In this document: in pieces, positions 9,777 to 21,171 of the stretch | Layout of the letters: every line of letters begins with the position of its first letter | Position numbering within the stretch: position 1 is the stretch's first letter | Assembly (NCBI RefSeq): GCF_001412595.2 | Contig: NZ_CP012640.2 | Location: 3,410,001 to 3,474,000, forward strand | Direction of reading: 5' to 3' | DNA: 64,000 nt | DNA from: Massilia sp. WG5 | Lineage (GTDB): Bacteria; Pseudomonadota; Gammaproteobacteria; Burkholderiales; Burkholderiaceae_D | Program-made: the position numbers and the translations under genes | Notes under the pieces: generated by a model | Database searches by the model: none | Seen by the model: the letters and a program-made list of their open reading frames with translations, nothing else | Told to the model about the DNA's origin: nothing

Positions 9777-10673
9777 ATGAAAAAGTTTAACACGCAACAA
9801 TCCTTGTTCCAGCGCGCACGATTGCTGTTTCTGGTCGCGCTGATGGTCCTTGCGGCAGGATGCAGCACGATCCGCTTCACCTATAACCACGGCGATACGC
9901 TCTTGTACTGGTGGTTGAATGCTTACCTGGATCTGGATAGCGATCAATCCGACTGGGTCAAGAAAGATATCGACAACCTGTTCCAGTGGCATCGCTCCAC
10001 CCAGTTACGCGACTACGCCGGCCTGCTGAGCAAGATGCAGCGCCAGCTCGGCGACGGCACCGTCACCAAGGACGAGCTGCTGTCCGACTACCGCGACATC
10101 AAGGCGCGTACCGAGCTGCTGGCCTTCAAGGCGCTGCCCGAGCTGGCGGACCTGGCGATGTCGATCAAGCCCGACCAGATCGGGCAGATGGAACAGAAAT
10201 TCGCCAGGAACAACGACAAGTTCCGCAAGGAGTTCATGAGCGGCAGCGTCGACGACCAGAAAAAGGCGCGCTTCAAGAAGTCGATGGACCAGCTCAACCT
10301 GTGGTTCGGCAGTTTCAACCGCGAGCAGGAAGCGCAGTTGCGCGCCGCCTCGGATGCGCGTCCGCTGGACAGCGATGTCTGGCTGCAGGAACGTCAATTA
10401 CGCCATAAGAAGATCGTGGCCTTGCTGCGTCGCGTACATGATCAGAAGCTGAACAAGGAACAGACCATGTCGGCCATCCATGACCTGCTGCGCGACATGT
10501 TCGACCGCATGGAAGCGCCGGACAGAAAACCCTTCTTCGATGCCTATGTGGATAACACGGCAAAGTTCATCATGACGGCGGTCAAACTGACCACGGCGGA
10601 GCAGAAGGCGCACGCGCAGAAGCGGATGCAGGGCTGGATCAACGATTTCAACGCACTGGCGCAGGGCAAGTGA
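9777..10673 (+). CDS. DUF6279 family lipoprotein
   Basis: The N-terminus has a basic region, a hydrophobic stretch and the lipobox VLAAGC, so the product is lipidated at this cysteine and exported. The mature part is rich in charged helices (YRDIKARTELLAFKALPEL) and matches my recollection of DUF6279 putative lipoproteins, of unknown function. The ATG at 9777 (MKKFNTQQ) is preferred; an in-frame TTG at 9768 is possible. It is divergent from glmU with a short gap. A single perfect DnaA box inside the gene (10547-10555) is probably incidental. Confidence 0.8.
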   Translation: MKKFNTQQSLFQRARLLFLVALMVLAAGCSTIRFTYNHGDTLLYWWLNAYLDLDSDQSDWVKKDIDNLFQWHRSTQLRDYAGLLSKMQRQLGDGTVTKDELLSDYRDIKARTELLAFKALPELADLAMSIKPDQIGQMEQKFARNNDKFRKEFMSGSVDDQKKARFKKSMDQLNLWFGSFNREQEAQLRAASDARPLDSDVWLQERQLRHKKIVALLRRVHDQKLNKEQTMSAIHDLLRDMFDRMEAPDRKPFFDAYVDNTAKFIMTAVKLTTAEQKAHAQKRMQGWINDFNALAQGK

Positions 10674-10687
10674 TATAGTCCGCCCCC

Positions 10688-12227
<1,540 letters not shown>

Positions 12228-12459
12228 TCGTCCGGCAGGGCGCCTAGGCCCCCCTTCCTTCTATTCCTACCCCGATCGGCACCGGTGCGACACTGCGCCG
12301 CTGCCGTCGCTCGTCTCCGCCATGCCCGCCGCTGCCTGTTGCTTGTGCATCTGCAGCATCGAAATAGTCTCGAATGTGTAGTTACAGCAAATAAGTTGAT
12401 GCTATATTTATTAGCAAAAAAATAGCACGTCCATACTATTTTCGGGACCTGGAGTCAAG

Positions 12460-14055
12460 ATGATTCGTAACACGAGTATCGGCCAGCGCCCGGCCGTGGG
12501 CTTCGGCATCGTCATCGCTTTGCTGGTGCTGCTGGCGGGGATTTCCTGGCTGCGCATGGAAAGCCTGAACAGGGAGATGGAAACGCTGCTCAATGTGCGT
12601 TACGCAAACACGGTGGCCGCCAATCGCGTCAAGGAAGACGTCAGCGAAGCCACGCGCAGCATGCTGAACGTCCTGATCATGAGCGATCCGGACCAGATCC
12701 GGAAGGAGCTGGCGAATACGGAAGCGCGCAGCGCCAAGGCCAGCGCCGCGGTGGCCGACCTTGCCAGACATGCCAGCGATGCCGAAGGCGCCGCGATCCT
12801 GAAGGCGATCGGCGTCATCCAGGCCAAGTTCCTGCCGGCCCAGAGCAAGTTCATCGGCCTGGTCAACGAGGACAAGAAGGACGAGGCGATGGTGAAATTC
12901 ATGTTCTCGCTGCGGCCCCAGCAGGCGCGCTACTTCGAGCAGCTCGACCTGTTCGTCGCCTACCAGAACGCGGCCATGACCCGCGCCGGCCAGGAAGCCG
13001 CCGCCGTGACGCATCGCACCGAGCTGCTGATCCTGCTGCTGGCCGGCGCCGCCTGCCTGCTGTCGGTGGGCGTGGCCATCCTGTCCACCCGCAGCATCAC
13101 CCGGCCGTTGGCCCAGGTGGTCGAGATCGCCCGGCGCGTCGCCGATGGCGACCTGAGCAGCGAGATCGCGGTCGACAGTCGCGACGAAGCGGGCCAGATG
13201 ATGGCAGCGCTGCGCCACATGAACGCCAGCCTGGTCCGCATCGTCGGCGAAGTGCGCAGCAGCACCGAATCGATGTCGGGCGTGTCCGGCGAGATTGCCA
13301 GCGGCAACCTCGACCTCTCGGCGCGCACCGACGCCCAGGCCTCGTCCCTGGCCAAGACCTCGAGCTCGATGCGCGCGCTGACCGACACCGTGCAGCAGAA
13401 CGCCGATAACGCGCGCCAGGCGAATGCGCTGGCCGCCCAGGCTTCCGACGTGGCGGCGCGCGGCGGTTCCGTCGTGTCGCACGTGATCGCCACCATGGGA
13501 TCGATCACGGACTCGTCGAAGAAGATCGTCGACATCATCGGCGTGATCGACGGCATCGCCTTCCAGACCAATATCCTGGCCCTGAACGCCGCGGTGGAAG
13601 CCGCGCGCGCGGGCGAGCAGGGCCGCGGCTTCGCGGTGGTGGCCTCGGAAGTACGCAACCTGGCGCAGCGCTCGGCGGCGGCGGCGAAAGAGATCAAGTT
13701 GCTGATCAGCGATTCTGTGGATAAAGTGCATGAAGGTAGCCACCTGGTCGAGCAGGCCGGCGTGACGATGGCCGAGGTGGTCGAGAGCGTGCGCCGCGTG
13801 GCCGACATCATGGGCGACATCGCGGCCGCCAGCGTGGCGCAGAGCGCCGGCATCGCCGAGGTCAGCCAGAACATCGTCGAGATGGACCAGACCACGCAGC
13901 AGAATGCGGCGCTGGTCGAAGAGGCGGCAGCGGCCGCGGCGGCGATGCAGGAGCAGGCGGCGCAACTGGCGCGCGCGGTCAGCGTCTTCAAACTCGACCA
14001 GGCCGTGACACAAGAACCATCCCTGCAGCACGAAGCCCGGCTCGCGCTGCACTAA
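12460..14055 (+). CDS. Methyl-accepting chemotaxis protein
   Basis: The 531-aa receptor has TM1 (about residues 11-31), a periplasmic four-helix-bundle-type sensor domain of about 155 residues, TM2 (about 189-210), a HAMP domain starting near [20 protein letters not shown], and a cytoplasmic signalling domain. The highly conserved CheA/CheW-binding tip reads [20 protein letters not shown], followed by [14 protein letters not shown]. There is no C-terminal NWETF-type pentapeptide, so it would depend on other receptors or act without tethered CheR. The ligand is unknown. GGAG lies 8 bases upstream of the ATG. Confidence 0.95.
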   Translation: MIRNTSIGQRPAVGFGIVIALLVLLAGISWLRMESLNREMETLLNVRYANTVAANRVKEDVSEATRSMLNVLIMSDPDQIRKELANTEARSAKASAAVADLARHASDAEGAAILKAIGVIQAKFLPAQSKFIGLVNEDKKDEAMVKFMFSLRPQQARYFEQLDLFVAYQNAAMTRAGQEAAAVTHRTELLILLLAGAACLLSVGVAILSTRSITRPLAQVVEIARRVADGDLSSEIAVDSRDEAGQMMAALRHMNASLVRIVGEVRSSTESMSGVSGEIASGNLDLSARTDAQASSLAKTSSSMRALTDTVQQNADNARQANALAAQASDVAARGGSVVSHVIATMGSITDSSKKIVDIIGVIDGIAFQTNILALNAAVEAARAGEQGRGFAVVASEVRNLAQRSAAAAKEIKLLISDSVDKVHEGSHLVEQAGVTMAEVVESVRRVADIMGDIAAASVAQSAGIAEVSQNIVEMDQTTQQNAALVEEAAAAAAAMQEQAAQLARAVSVFKLDQAVTQEPSLQHEARLALH

Positions 14056-14077
14056 TTTTATTCCTGAGGAGATGCAT

Positions 14078-14668
14078 ATGACTTTCACCATCCACCGTAC
14101 CCTGGCCGGCGCCCTGCTGGCTGCGGCCGTCAGCCTGCCGGCCTGGGCCTCGGTCGACGTCAACGGCTACAAGTTCGAAGACACGACCAAGGTCGCCGGC
14201 AAGGACCTGAAACTGAACGGCGCCGGCATGCGCACCAAGCTCATCATCAAGGTCTATGCCGCCGGCCTCTACCTGCCGGAGAAGAAGAGCGCCGTGGCCG
14301 AGATCCTCAAGCAGGACGGCCCGCGCCGCATGACCCTGCAGATGGCGCGCGACATCTCGTCCGAAGACTTCGGCAAGGCCTTCATGGATGGCCTGAACGA
14401 GAACGTCGACAAGGCCGAGAAGCAGAGGATCGTGGCCCAGATCGGCAAGTTCGGCGAGATGTTTGCCAACGTCGACGGCCTCAAGAAGGGTGACGTGCTG
14501 CATATCGACTGGATTCCCAGCACCGGTACCCAGATCGAGCTGAATGGCAGGAAGCTGATCGAAAACGTCCCCGACATTACCTTCTATAACGCCCTGCTGC
14601 GCATCTGGCTGGGCGACCATCCTGTCGACCGCTCGCTCAAGCCGGCCCTGCTCGGCGAAGCCAAGTAA
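14078..14668 (+). CDS. Secreted chalcone isomerase-like domain protein
   Basis: The protein has a signal peptide (MTFTIHRTLAGALLAAAVSL, cleavage near AWA-S). The chalcone-isomerase-like domain shows KLNGAGMRTKLIIKVYAAGL (about residues 48-67) and ends with NALLRIWLGDHPVDRSLKPA, the usual end of this family. Bacterial members are periplasmic and lack proven enzyme activity. GAGGAG lies 7 bases before the ATG at 14078, so this start is preferred to the ATG at 14072. It is 22 bases downstream of the chemoreceptor and may be cotranscribed. Confidence 0.9.
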   Translation: MTFTIHRTLAGALLAAAVSLPAWASVDVNGYKFEDTTKVAGKDLKLNGAGMRTKLIIKVYAAGLYLPEKKSAVAEILKQDGPRRMTLQMARDISSEDFGKAFMDGLNENVDKAEKQRIVAQIGKFGEMFANVDGLKKGDVLHIDWIPSTGTQIELNGRKLIENVPDITFYNALLRIWLGDHPVDRSLKPALLGEAK

Positions 14669-14692
14669 ATCCACCATCCCTATCCTGGCTTG

Positions 14693-14727
14693 ACGCGGCC
14701 CCGGGCAACCGGCGCCGCGTTTTTTTT
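14693..14727 (+). terminator. Intrinsic terminator after the chalcone isomerase-like gene
   Basis: ACGCGGC (14693-14699) pairs with GCCGCGT (14714-14720), followed by a run of eight T residues. Confidence 0.88.
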
Positions 14728-15196
14728 CGTCCGTATTTTTTGACTGCGTGACCGCCATTTTTTTGGATAGGGTCGGACCCCAGGCAGCCTTGCGAAGGCG
14801 CAGGCGGCGCATGCATTCGATATGATCGAAGTAACGATAACTCAATCATATCCAGTGACTTTAGTTGAACTTCCTTCTTTGTAGCGCCAACGTATCCATA
14901 AGATGCCGATATCTTCGTCTTTCATTCACTTTCGCAGCACTCATGCAAGGGCATCGGCGCAATCGGGGCTCATTGGCTGTTTCAGGCAATATACCTGATA
15001 AAGTGGCGCTAAAACTCATCAATAACCATTCATCTCGCATCGGATACCATATTCGAATTCATGCATAACGCATAAGATAGCGACTAAATGTTAAATCGAT
15101 TGCCTGAAAAATCCCCAGAAAACCGGATCGACCGGAAGTCGACGGCGATTCTTGATTCCCGCTCGACGCGGGTGGGAAACACGAGTGAAAAGGACG
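14728..15196. other. 470-base gene-free, AT-rich stretch
   Basis: No frame here looks like a real gene and no known RNA or mobile element is visible. Base composition is clearly more AT-rich than the flanks, especially 14820-15110, which may reflect a remnant of acquired DNA or a regulatory region. Convergent terminators bound it on both sides. Confidence 0.4.
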
Positions 15197-15229
15197 AAAA
15201 AAAACGGCGCCGGTTACCCGGGCGCCGTT
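15197..15229 (-). terminator. Intrinsic terminator of the 89-aa gene
   Basis: On the minus strand AACGGCGCC pairs with GGCGCCGTT around a short loop, and a run of eight T residues follows. It ends about 25 bases past the stop of the minus-strand gene at 15254. Confidence 0.88.
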
Positions 15230-15253
15230 CAGGAAGAAGGACGGTAATCTGGA

Positions 15254-15523
15254 TCAGGAACGCAGGGCGCGCACCTCGGCAGGGGCGGCAACGGCGGCTG
15301 CGCCAGCCTGTTGCGCCAGGCGCAGCTTACGGCGCGCGGCCAGCTCGTCCTTGGTCGGACGCGGGCGCACCACCAGCACCAGTGCACGGGCGATGCCGAT
15401 CAGGAGAGGGCGGAAGAACATCAGCAGCGCGCCCAGCAGGGTCAGCTGGACCATGCTGGTGAATAGCTGCATGAACGGCACTGCCGTCATCGGTGCTTGG
15501 AACAGGGTGGCAGTGAAAGACAT
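15254..15523 (-). CDS. Small membrane protein, 89 aa
   Basis: The product has a hydrophobic helix pair region (about residues 17-52), then a cytoplasmic Arg/Lys-rich stretch (RPRPTKDELAARRKLRLAQQ) and an Ala-rich tail. I do not recognise the family. It has its own terminator and is divergent from the LysR gene with a 163-base gap, so that regulator might control it, but this is inference from position only. Confidence 0.65.
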   Translation of the reverse strand: MSFTATLFQAPMTAVPFMQLFTSMVQLTLLGALLMFFRPLLIGIARALVLVVRPRPTKDELAARRKLRLAQQAGAAAVAAPAEVRALRS

Positions 15524-15686
15524 GGCGCGAAAGACGCGAGTGTGCGTTTGATGTTAAGGTTCCATGTAATATAGTGCGACGCAACATATAAATCTAATCA
15601 CGTTTCCTGATACGTCTTATATTGATCGTGAATGGAAATCGGGTACACTTGGCACAACCAAGAAACACAGCCCCAGAACGGATCCC

Positions 15687-16667
15687 ATGAGCTTCCTCAC
15701 GCTTGACCTGAACCTGCTCCGCGTCTTCGACGCCGTCATGACCGAGCAAAACCTGACCCGCGCCGCCGGCCACCTGGCGATGACCCAGCCGGCGGTGTCG
15801 AACGCCATCAAGCGCCTGCGCGAAAGCCTGGGCGACGAGCTGCTGATCCGTACCGCCTACGGCGTCAAGCCGACCCCGCGCGCCGAAGCACTGTGGCCCT
15901 CGGTGCGCCAGGCGCTGGCCGCGCTGGAAGCGGCCGTGATGCCGGAAACCTTCGACGTGTCCAAGGCCCAGGCGACATTCCGCCTGGCGATGGCCGACGC
16001 AACAGCCGCACTGTGGCTGCCCTCGCTGGTGCGCTCGATCGAAAAGGAAGCGCCGGGGGTGAATATCCGCATGGTGCCGCTGACCACGCGCGAGCCGCGG
16101 CCGATGCTGCTGCGCGGCGACATCGACCTGGCGGTCGGCTTTTTCCCTGGCGTGGCGGCCCAGCTGTCGTACGAAACCGGCTCGCCGATCCGCCACGAAC
16201 GCCTGTATTCGGGTGAGTATGTGGCGGTGATGCGCAAGAACCATCCGCTGGCCCAGGGCAAGCTGGACCTGGACAGCTATTGCAAGGCCAACCACCTGCT
16301 GGTGAGTTTCTCGGGCCGCGCCCACGGCCTGGTCGACGAAGCTCTGGCCCAGATCGGCCGCGAGCGCCGCACCCTGCTGACCGTGAACCAGTTCTTCACC
16401 GCCGGCCGCGTGGTCGCGAACTCGGACCTGGTGACGGTCCTGCCGCGCCACCTGATCGCCTCGACCGGCGCCGCCGATTCCCTGGTCTGGCGCGAACTGC
16501 CGTTCCAGCTGCCGGCCGTGCACCTGGACATGCTGTGGCACGAGCGCGACGGCCGCAGCCCGGCGCACCGCTGGCTGCGCACGAATCTCGAACAACTGTC
16601 GGTGACGGCGCAGAAGACGCTGCCGCACAAGTCCGAGATGACGGAAAAGATGGAAAAGATTGCTTGA
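15687..16667 (+). CDS. LysR family transcriptional regulator
   Basis: The 326-aa protein starts with the LysR-type HTH (LNLLRVFDAVMTEQNLTRAA, then HLAMTQPAVSNAIKRLR, residues about 8-47). The C-terminal periplasmic-binding-like domain follows, with ATFRLAMADATAALWLP at its start. The sequence resembles the NodD/LeuO-like branch (DLNLLRVFD). The target is unknown; the nearest divergent gene is the 89-aa membrane protein. A palindromic repeat follows 8 bases after the stop. Confidence 0.93.
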   Translation: MSFLTLDLNLLRVFDAVMTEQNLTRAAGHLAMTQPAVSNAIKRLRESLGDELLIRTAYGVKPTPRAEALWPSVRQALAALEAAVMPETFDVSKAQATFRLAMADATAALWLPSLVRSIEKEAPGVNIRMVPLTTREPRPMLLRGDIDLAVGFFPGVAAQLSYETGSPIRHERLYSGEYVAVMRKNHPLAQGKLDLDSYCKANHLLVSFSGRAHGLVDEALAQIGRERRTLLTVNQFFTAGRVVANSDLVTVLPRHLIASTGAADSLVWRELPFQLPAVHLDMLWHERDGRSPAHRWLRTNLEQLSVTAQKTLPHKSEMTEKMEKIA

Positions 16668-16674
16668 TTTTGTA

Positions 16675-16762
16675 CGTCGTCCCCGCGCAGGCGGGGACCC
16701 AAGTGTGTACGCGTTTCGATAGCTTACGCAGAACTTGGGTTCCCGCCTGCGCGGGAACGACG
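16675..16762. repeat. REP-like palindromic element, copy 1
   Basis: Two long inverted arms, CGTCGTCCCCGCGCAGGCGG at 16675 onward and its mirror CCGCCTGCGCGGGAACGACG ending at 16762, flank a 28-base centre. A near-identical element lies at 57389-57488. Such elements are frequent between convergent genes in Burkholderiales. Here it separates lysR from the convergent lrp gene and could fold into a strong bidirectional stem. Confidence 0.85.
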
Positions 16763-16772
16763 AGCCATCTGC

Positions 16773-17228
16773 TTATTTGATGGGCAGCTTGGTGGTGTTC
16801 TTCACTTCTTCCATCACCGCATAGGTGTGCGTCTCCCGCACGCCTTTCTGCAGCAGGGTCTTGCCCAGGAACTCCCGGTACGCCGCCATGTCCTTCACGC
16901 GCGCCTTGACCAGGTAGTCGAAGCCGCCGGCCACCATGTGGCATTCCAGAACCTCGGGGATCAGCTGGACGCTCTGCTTGAAGGCGTCGAAGACTTCCGG
17001 GGTGGTGCGATCCAGCACCACTTCGATGAAGACCAGCAGTGACACGTCCAGCAGCACAGGGTTCAGCTGGGCCGTGTAACCGGTGATGTAGCCGGACTCG
17101 TGCAGCTTGCGCACCCGTTCCAGGCAGGCCGCGGGCGACAGGTTGACGCGGGCGGCCAGTTCGACGTTGCTGATACGCCCGTCGCTCTGCAGCTCGGCAA
17201 GGATTTTCTTGCTGATCTTGTCCAGCAT
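16773..17228 (-). CDS. Lrp/AsnC family regulator, probable regulator of putA
   Basis: The 151-aa product has a winged HTH (LDKISKKILAELQSDGRISN, then LAARVNLSPAACLERVRKL) and a RAM domain (MVAGGFDYLVKARVKDMAAY). It is divergent from putA across a 217-base gap. The PutA here lacks its own DNA-binding domain, and in many proteobacteria such putA genes are controlled by a neighbouring Lrp-type, proline-responsive activator (PutR/BkdR type). That role is therefore likely but inferred. Confidence 0.92.
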   Translation of the reverse strand: MLDKISKKILAELQSDGRISNVELAARVNLSPAACLERVRKLHESGYITGYTAQLNPVLLDVSLLVFIEVVLDRTTPEVFDAFKQSVQLIPEVLECHMVAGGFDYLVKARVKDMAAYREFLGKTLLQKGVRETHTYAVMEEVKNTTKLPIK

Positions 17229-17445
17229 GTTGGTTCACTCTCCACTATAAATATTATTTGGTCAAATTCTCTCACCAAAAACTATCTATTGCTAGTCTTC
17301 TGTAAAAACAGAATTAATCCAGAAGATTTCCCTCTACAATCGAATTCATGTAGCTACATCTGCCGTTGCGCCGGCCGTCCCTGACGGTGCGGCGCTTTGC
17401 ACATGTGGACCCGGTCTCATCCTTATCCCTTTATCCAGAGCTTTC

Positions 17446-20400
17446 ATGAACATTGCCGCCACCCCGGCCATCACCTTCGTCCCCTTCGACGCCTTGCAGG
17501 CCGAGACCAAACGCGAGCAGACGACGCTGCGCGCGGCGATCACCGCCGCCTACCGCCGCGACGAGACCGCGGCCGTCGAATGGCTGCTGGCGCAAGGCGC
17601 CGTTGCCTCCGCCGACGCCACCGCGCTGGCGCACCGCCTGGTGTCGAGCGTGCGCGAAAAACGCACCCGCTCCTCGGGCGTGGACGCGCTGATGCACGAA
17701 TTCTCGCTGTCGTCGGAAGAGGGCGTGGCCCTGATGTGCCTGGCCGAAGCCCTGCTGCGTATTCCGGATGCCGACACCGCCGACCGCCTGATCGCCGACA
17801 AGATCAGCCGCGGCGACTGGAAGAAGCACCTGGGCGAATCGCCGTCGCTGTTCGTGAACGCCGCCACCTGGGGCCTGCTCATCACCGGCAAGCTGGTCTC
17901 GAGCAGCAGCGAGAAGGGGCTGGGCGCGGCGCTGACCCGCCTCATCGCGAAAGGCGGCGAACCCTTGATCCGCAAGGGCGTCGACATGGCCATGCGCATG
18001 CTCGGCAACCAGTTCGTGACCGGCCAGACCATCGTCGAGGCGCTGAAGAACAGCCGCGAGAATGAAACGCGCGGCTACCGCTACTCCTACGACATGCTGG
18101 GCGAAGCCGCCCTGACCGAGCTGGATGCGGAACATTACTACGCCTCCTATGAAGCCGCGATCCACGCGATCGGCAAGGCTTCGAACGGCCGCGGCATCAA
18201 GGAAGGGCCGGGCATCTCGATCAAGCTGTCGGCCCTGCACCCGCGCTACAGCCGCGCGCAGTCCGCGCGCGTGATGGGCGAGCTGCTGCCGCGCGTGCGC
18301 AAGCTGGTCCTGCTCGCCAAGCAGTACGACATCGGCATCAACATCGACGCCGAGGAAGCCGACCGCCTGGAAATCTCGCTCGACATGCTGGAAGCACTGG
18401 CGTTCGATCCGGACCTGGCCGGCTTCGAGGGCATCGGCCTGGTGGTGCAGGCCTATCAAAAACGCTGCCCCTTCGTGATCGACTACGTGGTCGACCTCGC
18501 ACGCCGCAGCGGCCGCAAGTTCATGGTGCGCCTGGTGAAGGGCGCCTACTGGGATGCCGAGATCAAGCGCGCCCAGGTCGACGGCCTGCCCGGTTACCCG
18601 GTCTACACGCGCAAGGTGTACACCGACGTGTCGTATCTGACCTGTGCGAAAAAGCTGCTGGCCGCCACCGACCTCATCTACGCCCAGTTCGCGACCCATA
18701 ACGCGCACACCCTGTCGGTGATCTACACCTGGGCCAGGGCCGACGGTGTGGACAACTACGAATTCCAGTGCCTGCACGGCATGGGCGAGACGCTGTACGA
18801 CCAGGTCGTGGGCGCCGACAAGCTCGGCAAAGCCTGCCGCATCTACGCGCCGGTCGGTTCGCACGAGACCCTGCTGGCCTACCTGGTGCGCCGCCTGCTG
18901 GAAAACGGCGCCAACTCCTCGTTCGTGAACCAGATCGTCGACGAAAGCGTGCCGATCGACACCCTGCTGGCCGATCCCTTCACGCAGGCGCGCGCCGCGA
19001 AATGCCTGCCACACCCGCGCATTCCGCTGCCGCTGGCGCTGTACGGCGCCGGCCGCAAGAATTCCGCCGGCCTGGACCTGGCCAACGAAGACGTGCTGCG
19101 CGCGCTGGCGCTCGAGCTGGCCGCCCCGCGCCACTACCTGGCCGCGCCGCTGGTCGAGGGTCCGCTGGAAGCCGTGGGCGCCGTGAATGTGATCAACCCG
19201 GCGCAGTCGGCGGACATCGTCGGCCAGGTGACCGAAGCGACGGTCGCCGACGTCGACACCGCCCTGCAGGCGGCCGATGGCGCCTTCCCGGCCTGGGAAG
19301 CGCTGGGCGCCAGCGCCCGCGCCGACATCATTGCGACCGTCGGCGACCTGTTCGAGCAGCACATGGCCGAGCTGATGGCCCTGGCGGTGCGCGAAGCCGG
19401 CAAATCGCTGCCGAACGCGATCGCCGAGATCCGCGAGGCAGTCGATTTCCTGCGCTACTACGCGGAAGAAATCCGCTACAGCGGTGATGCGAAAGCGCTG
19501 GGCTCGGTCGCCTGCATCAGCCCGTGGAACTTCCCACTGGCAATTTTTACGGGCCAGGTCGCGGCCGCGCTGGCTGCCGGCAACGTGGTGCTGGCCAAGC
19601 CGGCCGAGCAGACCCCGCTGATCGCCTACCGCGCCGTGCAACTGTTCCACGCGGCCGGCGTGCCGGCCGGCGTGCTGCAACTGCTGCCGGGCCGCGGCGA
19701 AACCGTCGGCGCGGCGCTTACCGCCGATGCGCGCGTCAACGCCGTCATCTTCACGGGCTCGACCGAAGTCGCCCAGCTGATCAACCGTACGCTGGCGAAA
19801 CGTGCGGCCGCCGAAGGCTGCGACATCCCCTTGATTGCCGAAACCGGCGGCCAGAACGCGCTGATCGTGGATTCCTCGGCGCTGCCGGAACAGGTGGTGC
19901 AGGACGTGCTGTCGTCCGCCTTCGACAGCGCCGGCCAGCGCTGCTCGGCCCTGCGCGTGCTGTTCCTGCAGGAAGATATCGCCGACAAGACCATCAAGAT
20001 GCTGAAGGGCGCGATGCAGGAACTGCGCGTCGGCGTGCCGGACCGCCTGGCCACCGATATCGGCCCGGTGATCGACCGTGAAGCCCAGCAGAACCTGCTG
20101 GCCCACATCGAGGCGACCCGCGCCAGCGCCCGGCAAACCTTCGCGCTGGAACTGCCGGCCGCGCTCGAGGCGCAGGGCACCTTCGTGCCGCCGACCGTGC
20201 TCGAGATCGGCTCGATGGCGGAACTGCAGCGCGAAGTCTTCGGTCCGGTACTGCACATCGTGCGCTACCGCCGCGCCGAGCTCGGCAAGGTGATCGACAC
20301 CATCAATGGCACCGGCTACGGCCTGACCCTGGGGATTCATTCGCGCATCGACGAGACCATCGACTTCATCGTCGCCCGCGCCCACGTCGGCAATATCTAC

Positions 20401-21093
20401 GTGAACCGGAATATCGTCGGCGCCGTGGTCGGCGTGCAGCCCTTCGGCGGCGAGGGCAAGTCGGGCACCGGTCCGAAGGCCGGCGGTCCGCTCTACCTGA
20501 AGCGCCTGCAAAAGGAGGCCGCGCCGCTGCTGCAGCGCGCGCGCCACAGCAACGACGCACTGGACGCCCTGATGGGCTGGATGCAGGCCAAGGGCCACGG
20601 CGACGTCGCGGTGCTGGCCGAGCAGTACACGACCACCACCCTGGACGGCATCAGCCTCGAGCTGCCGGGCCCGACCGGCGAACGCAACACGCTCGGCTTC
20701 ACGCCGCGCGGCGCCATCCTGTGCGCGGCGGGCGACGTGAAAGGTGTGCTGAACCAGCTGGCGGCGGTGCTGGTGACCGGTAACCGGGCCCTGCTGCTGG
20801 CGGATTCGCGCGACCAGGCGCTGGCCAGCCTGCCGGCGGAAGTGAAGGAGCGCGTGCGCTTCGTCGCCGACGCCGAACTGGACGCGCTCGAGATCCAGAT
20901 GGCGCTGGTCGAAAACGGTTTGAAAGGCAATCTGCAGGCAAGACTGGCGGCGCGGTCCGGCGCCATCGTCGGCATCGTCGACACCCGGCCTTCGGCACCG
21001 GTCGCCCTGTGGCGGCTGGTGGCGGAACGGGCCGTGTGCGTCAACACGACCGCGGCTGGCGGTAACGCAAGCCTGATGACGCTGGGCTTGTAA
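17446..21093 (+). CDS. putA: Bifunctional proline dehydrogenase / L-glutamate gamma-semialdehyde dehydrogenase
   Basis: PutA oxidises proline to glutamate in two steps, using FAD and NAD. The 1215-aa product has a helical N-terminal part, the proline dehydrogenase barrel (about residues 180-470; LVKGAYWDAEIKRAQ carries conserved active-site residues) and an aldehyde dehydrogenase domain (about 560-1010). The ALDH catalytic Cys is about residue 833 (SAGQRCSALRVLF) and the conserved Glu about 799 (AETGGQNALIVD). A C-terminal ALDH-like extension follows. No ribbon-helix-helix repressor domain is present at the N-terminus, so it is not self-regulating. A terminator follows directly. Confidence 0.97.
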   Translation: MNIAATPAITFVPFDALQAETKREQTTLRAAITAAYRRDETAAVEWLLAQGAVASADATALAHRLVSSVREKRTRSSGVDALMHEFSLSSEEGVALMCLAEALLRIPDADTADRLIADKISRGDWKKHLGESPSLFVNAATWGLLITGKLVSSSSEKGLGAALTRLIAKGGEPLIRKGVDMAMRMLGNQFVTGQTIVEALKNSRENETRGYRYSYDMLGEAALTELDAEHYYASYEAAIHAIGKASNGRGIKEGPGISIKLSALHPRYSRAQSARVMGELLPRVRKLVLLAKQYDIGINIDAEEADRLEISLDMLEALAFDPDLAGFEGIGLVVQAYQKRCPFVIDYVVDLARRSGRKFMVRLVKGAYWDAEIKRAQVDGLPGYPVYTRKVYTDVSYLTCAKKLLAATDLIYAQFATHNAHTLSVIYTWARADGVDNYEFQCLHGMGETLYDQVVGADKLGKACRIYAPVGSHETLLAYLVRRLLENGANSSFVNQIVDESVPIDTLLADPFTQARAAKCLPHPRIPLPLALYGAGRKNSAGLDLANEDVLRALALELAAPRHYLAAPLVEGPLEAVGAVNVINPAQSADIVGQVTEATVADVDTALQAADGAFPAWEALGASARADIIATVGDLFEQHMAELMALAVREAGKSLPNAIAEIREAVDFLRYYAEEIRYSGDAKALGSVACISPWNFPLAIFTGQVAAALAAGNVVLAKPAEQTPLIAYRAVQLFHAAGVPAGVLQLLPGRGETVGAALTADARVNAVIFTGSTEVAQLINRTLAKRAAAEGCDIPLIAETGGQNALIVDSSALPEQVVQDVLSSAFDSAGQRCSALRVLFLQEDIADKTIKMLKGAMQELRVGVPDRLATDIGPVIDREAQQNLLAHIEATRASARQTFALELPAALEAQGTFVPPTVLEIGSMAELQREVFGPVLHIVRYRRAELGKVIDTINGTGYGLTLGIHSRIDETIDFIVARAHVGNIYVNRNIVGAVVGVQPFGGEGKSGTGPKAGGPLYLKRLQKEAAPLLQRARHSNDALDALMGWMQAKGHGDVAVLAEQYTTTTLDGISLELPGPTGERNTLGFTPRGAILCAAGDVKGVLNQLAAVLVTGNRALLLADSRDQALASLPAEVKERVRFVADAELDALEIQMALVENGLKGNLQARLAARSGAIVGIVDTRPSAPVALWRLVAERAVCVNTTAAGGNASLMTLGL

Positions 21094-21108
21094 TCATAAG
21101 AAGAAATG

Positions 21109-21131
21109 ACCGGGGCACATGCCCCGGTTTT
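21109..21131 (+). terminator. Intrinsic terminator between putA and ald
   Basis: ACCGGGGC (21109-21116) pairs with GCCCCGGT (21121-21128) around the loop ACAT, followed by a short T tract. The stem is very stable but the tract is only four T residues, so some readthrough into ald is possible. Confidence 0.75.
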
Positions 21132-21171
21132 CACATGCGCAGTCGTTTGCGTTGTTTACATGGAGGCAGAC

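Noticed and set aside
16675..16762. Possible CRISPR-like repeat
   Set aside because: There are only two arms in inverted rather than direct order, no regular spacers and no cas genes. It matches a REP-like palindrome.
17431..20598. Very long open frame antisense to putA
   Set aside because: In GC-rich coding DNA the antisense frame often stays open. The product is dominated by Ala/Gly/Arg/His with no domain. The same applies to long antisense frames over glmS, the chemoreceptor, atpA and atpD.
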